DNA of 64,000 bases from Lysinibacillus sp. OF-1 (lineage in GTDB: Bacteria; Bacillota; Bacilli; Bacillales_A; Planococcaceae), in contig NZ_CP102798.1 in NCBI RefSeq assembly GCF_028356935.1, positions 3,472,001 through 3,536,000 of the forward strand, written 5' to 3'. Within the stretch, counting starts at the first letter, position 1. Every line of letters begins with the position of its first letter. The notes under the pieces were generated by a model. That model was not told the origin of the DNA. It did not search any database and was given only the letters and a program-made list of their open reading frames with translations. Position numbers and translations under genes: made by a program. This document shows positions 63,097 through 64,000 of the stretch, one piece after another.

Positions 63097-63960
63097 TTAA
63101 AATGTAATAACAGCTTGTCTACTACGTTCAAGCTTATTGACAATTTCTTTGCCCGTTTCATCCCATTTAATCATACGGTAATATGCATCGTGATAGAAAA
63201 TAAAGCTATAGCTATTGGTAAGCGCCTCTTTTATAAGTCGCTCTTTGGCAAATACACTTGTCATTGGGTAATCATCATACGCTAATACCCATAATGGATT
63301 CTGGTGAGCATGTGTTGGCATAATATCCGCCATATGCAATAATACTTCACCATTTTGCGTTAGCTTGATAACAGCATGTCCCTCACTATGTCCACCTGTA
63401 TGAATCATTTCGATCCCTGGTACCACTTCCAACGTATCTTCATAGGTTTCAACTAAGTGCTGCACTGGCTCCCAATTCTCTTTCCAATACGTATTTTTAG
63501 AGCGGATATTAGGATTACGCATTTCATCCCATTCAATTTTCGTAACAAAAATTTTGGCATTCGGAAAAGTTGGTACAAGTACATCCTCTTCCCATTGTGT
63601 TAAGCCACCAGCATGATCAAAATGTAAATGAGTCATTAACACTGCATCAATATCCGCTGTTGTTAACCCCAGTTCCTGTAAGCTTTCCGTTAATGAGGAT
63701 TCCTCGGTTACACCAAAGTTTCGTAATTGTTTTTCGTTTAATTTATTAAAACCAACTCCTGTATCAATCAGGTAGTTTTTGCCCTCATATTGAATGAGAA
63801 TGGGTTCTGTTGGTAATTCAATTTGATTTTTTTCATTGACTGGATATTTACGTGACCAAAGCGGCTTCGGTACAACACCAAACATTGCCCCGCCATCTAG
63901 GCACGTAACACCCCCGTTAAGCCATGTTAATGACATTTTGTGAAACTGTAACTGATCCAT
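63097..63960 (-). CDS. ytnP: Metallo-beta-lactamase-fold hydrolase YtnP (lactonase-like)
   Basis: A 287-residue metallo-beta-lactamase-fold enzyme with the dinuclear zinc motif [13 protein letters not shown] (about residues 108-120), a later His in [11 protein letters not shown] and Asp in [13 protein letters not shown]. It is closest in kind to B. subtilis YtnP, which degrades N-acyl homoserine lactones and Streptomyces signals. Expected substrates are lactones (inference). AGGGGGAATATGG precedes the ATG. The next gene upstream would lie outside the window. Confidence 0.9.
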   Translation of the reverse strand: MDQLQFHKMSLTWLNGGVTCLDGGAMFGVVPKPLWSRKYPVNEKNQIELPTEPILIQYEGKNYLIDTGVGFNKLNEKQLRNFGVTEESSLTESLQELGLTTADIDAVLMTHLHFDHAGGLTQWEEDVLVPTFPNAKIFVTKIEWDEMRNPNIRSKNTYWKENWEPVQHLVETYEDTLEVVPGIEMIHTGGHSEGHAVIKLTQNGEVLLHMADIMPTHAHQNPLWVLAYDDYPMTSVFAKERLIKEALTNSYSFIFYHDAYYRMIKWDETGKEIVNKLERSRQAVITF

Positions 63961-64000
63961 CCATATTCCCCCTACAATTTAATGATAAATTGTGATTCTA

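Overview
The window is a chromosomal stretch of a low-GC, endospore-forming Gram-positive bacterium, most likely a Lysinibacillus or close Planococcaceae relative (inference). The grounds are the AT-rich sequence, strong GGAGG ribosome sites, an alpha/beta-type spore protein gene, and gene order matching the Bacillus subtilis yt region (dnaE-nrnA-ytpI-ytoI; sppA-yteJ-tpx-ytxK; sspA-thiI-iscS-ezrA-hisJ; rpsD-tyrS; acsA-acuABC-ccpA-aroA; ytxH-ytxG-murC-sftA-ytpR-ytpQ; ytoP-ytzB-ytnP). It also carries a ligase resembling the D-aspartate ligases that build Lys-D-Asp peptidoglycan. Almost every gene is housekeeping. I see no prophage, IS element, CRISPR array, tRNA or rRNA.

Layout. 1-9 kb: truncated dnaE with a degenerate PHP domain, nanoRNase nrnA, ytpI, ytoI, ytkL, an Xaa-Pro peptidase, alanine dehydrogenase and a universal stress protein. 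9-14.4 kb: ytxK, tpx, yteJ, sppA and an acyl-CoA synthetase. 14.5-17 kb: TPP riboswitch and thiM-thiD-thiE. 17-25.5 kb: a spore protein gene with a sigma-G-like promoter, thiI-iscS, a GNAT gene, ezrA, hisJ, a free Met-sulfoxide reductase and a diguanylate cyclase. 25.6-32.9 kb: rpsD with a long leader, a MarR/MFS pair with matching palindromes, an Fe-alcohol dehydrogenase, a cytosolic BtuF-like protein and tyrS with its T-box. 33-37 kb: a class A penicillin-binding protein with an FN3 domain and Asn/Gly-rich tail, then an SDR protein. 37-41.5 kb: argCJBD behind a promoter overlapped by two ARG-box-like sites. 41.7-48.7 kb: acsA divergent from acuABC, then ccpA and aroA. 48.9-57.2 kb: a large FtsA-like protein, ytxH/ytxG, murC and the soluble DNA translocase sftA. 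57.4-64 kb: ytpR, ytpQ, a lipoprotein, a DUF84 phosphatase, ytoP, ytzB, the putative D-Asp ligase and the ytnP lactonase.

How the genes work together. The acs/acu/ccpA block links acetate activation, its control by reversible lysine acetylation, and global carbon control. murC, the class A PBP, the putative D-Asp ligase, EzrA, SftA and the FtsA-like protein form a scattered envelope and division set. IscS and ThiI supply sulfur for tRNA thiolation and thiazole, while thiMDE salvages thiamine precursors under TPP control.

The observations most worth checking are: the paired palindromes at marR and the MFS gene, one lying exactly between the -35 and -10; the two ARG-box-like sites on the argC promoter; two related dyads and a G-loop hairpin between acsA and acuA; a 21-bp minisatellite where B. 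subtilis has motPS; a perfect 36-bp in-frame repeat in sftA; a sigma-B-like promoter for ytxG; and the loss of the PHP histidines in DnaE. I found no wholly new multi-gene system. All functional assignments rest on sequence reading by eye.
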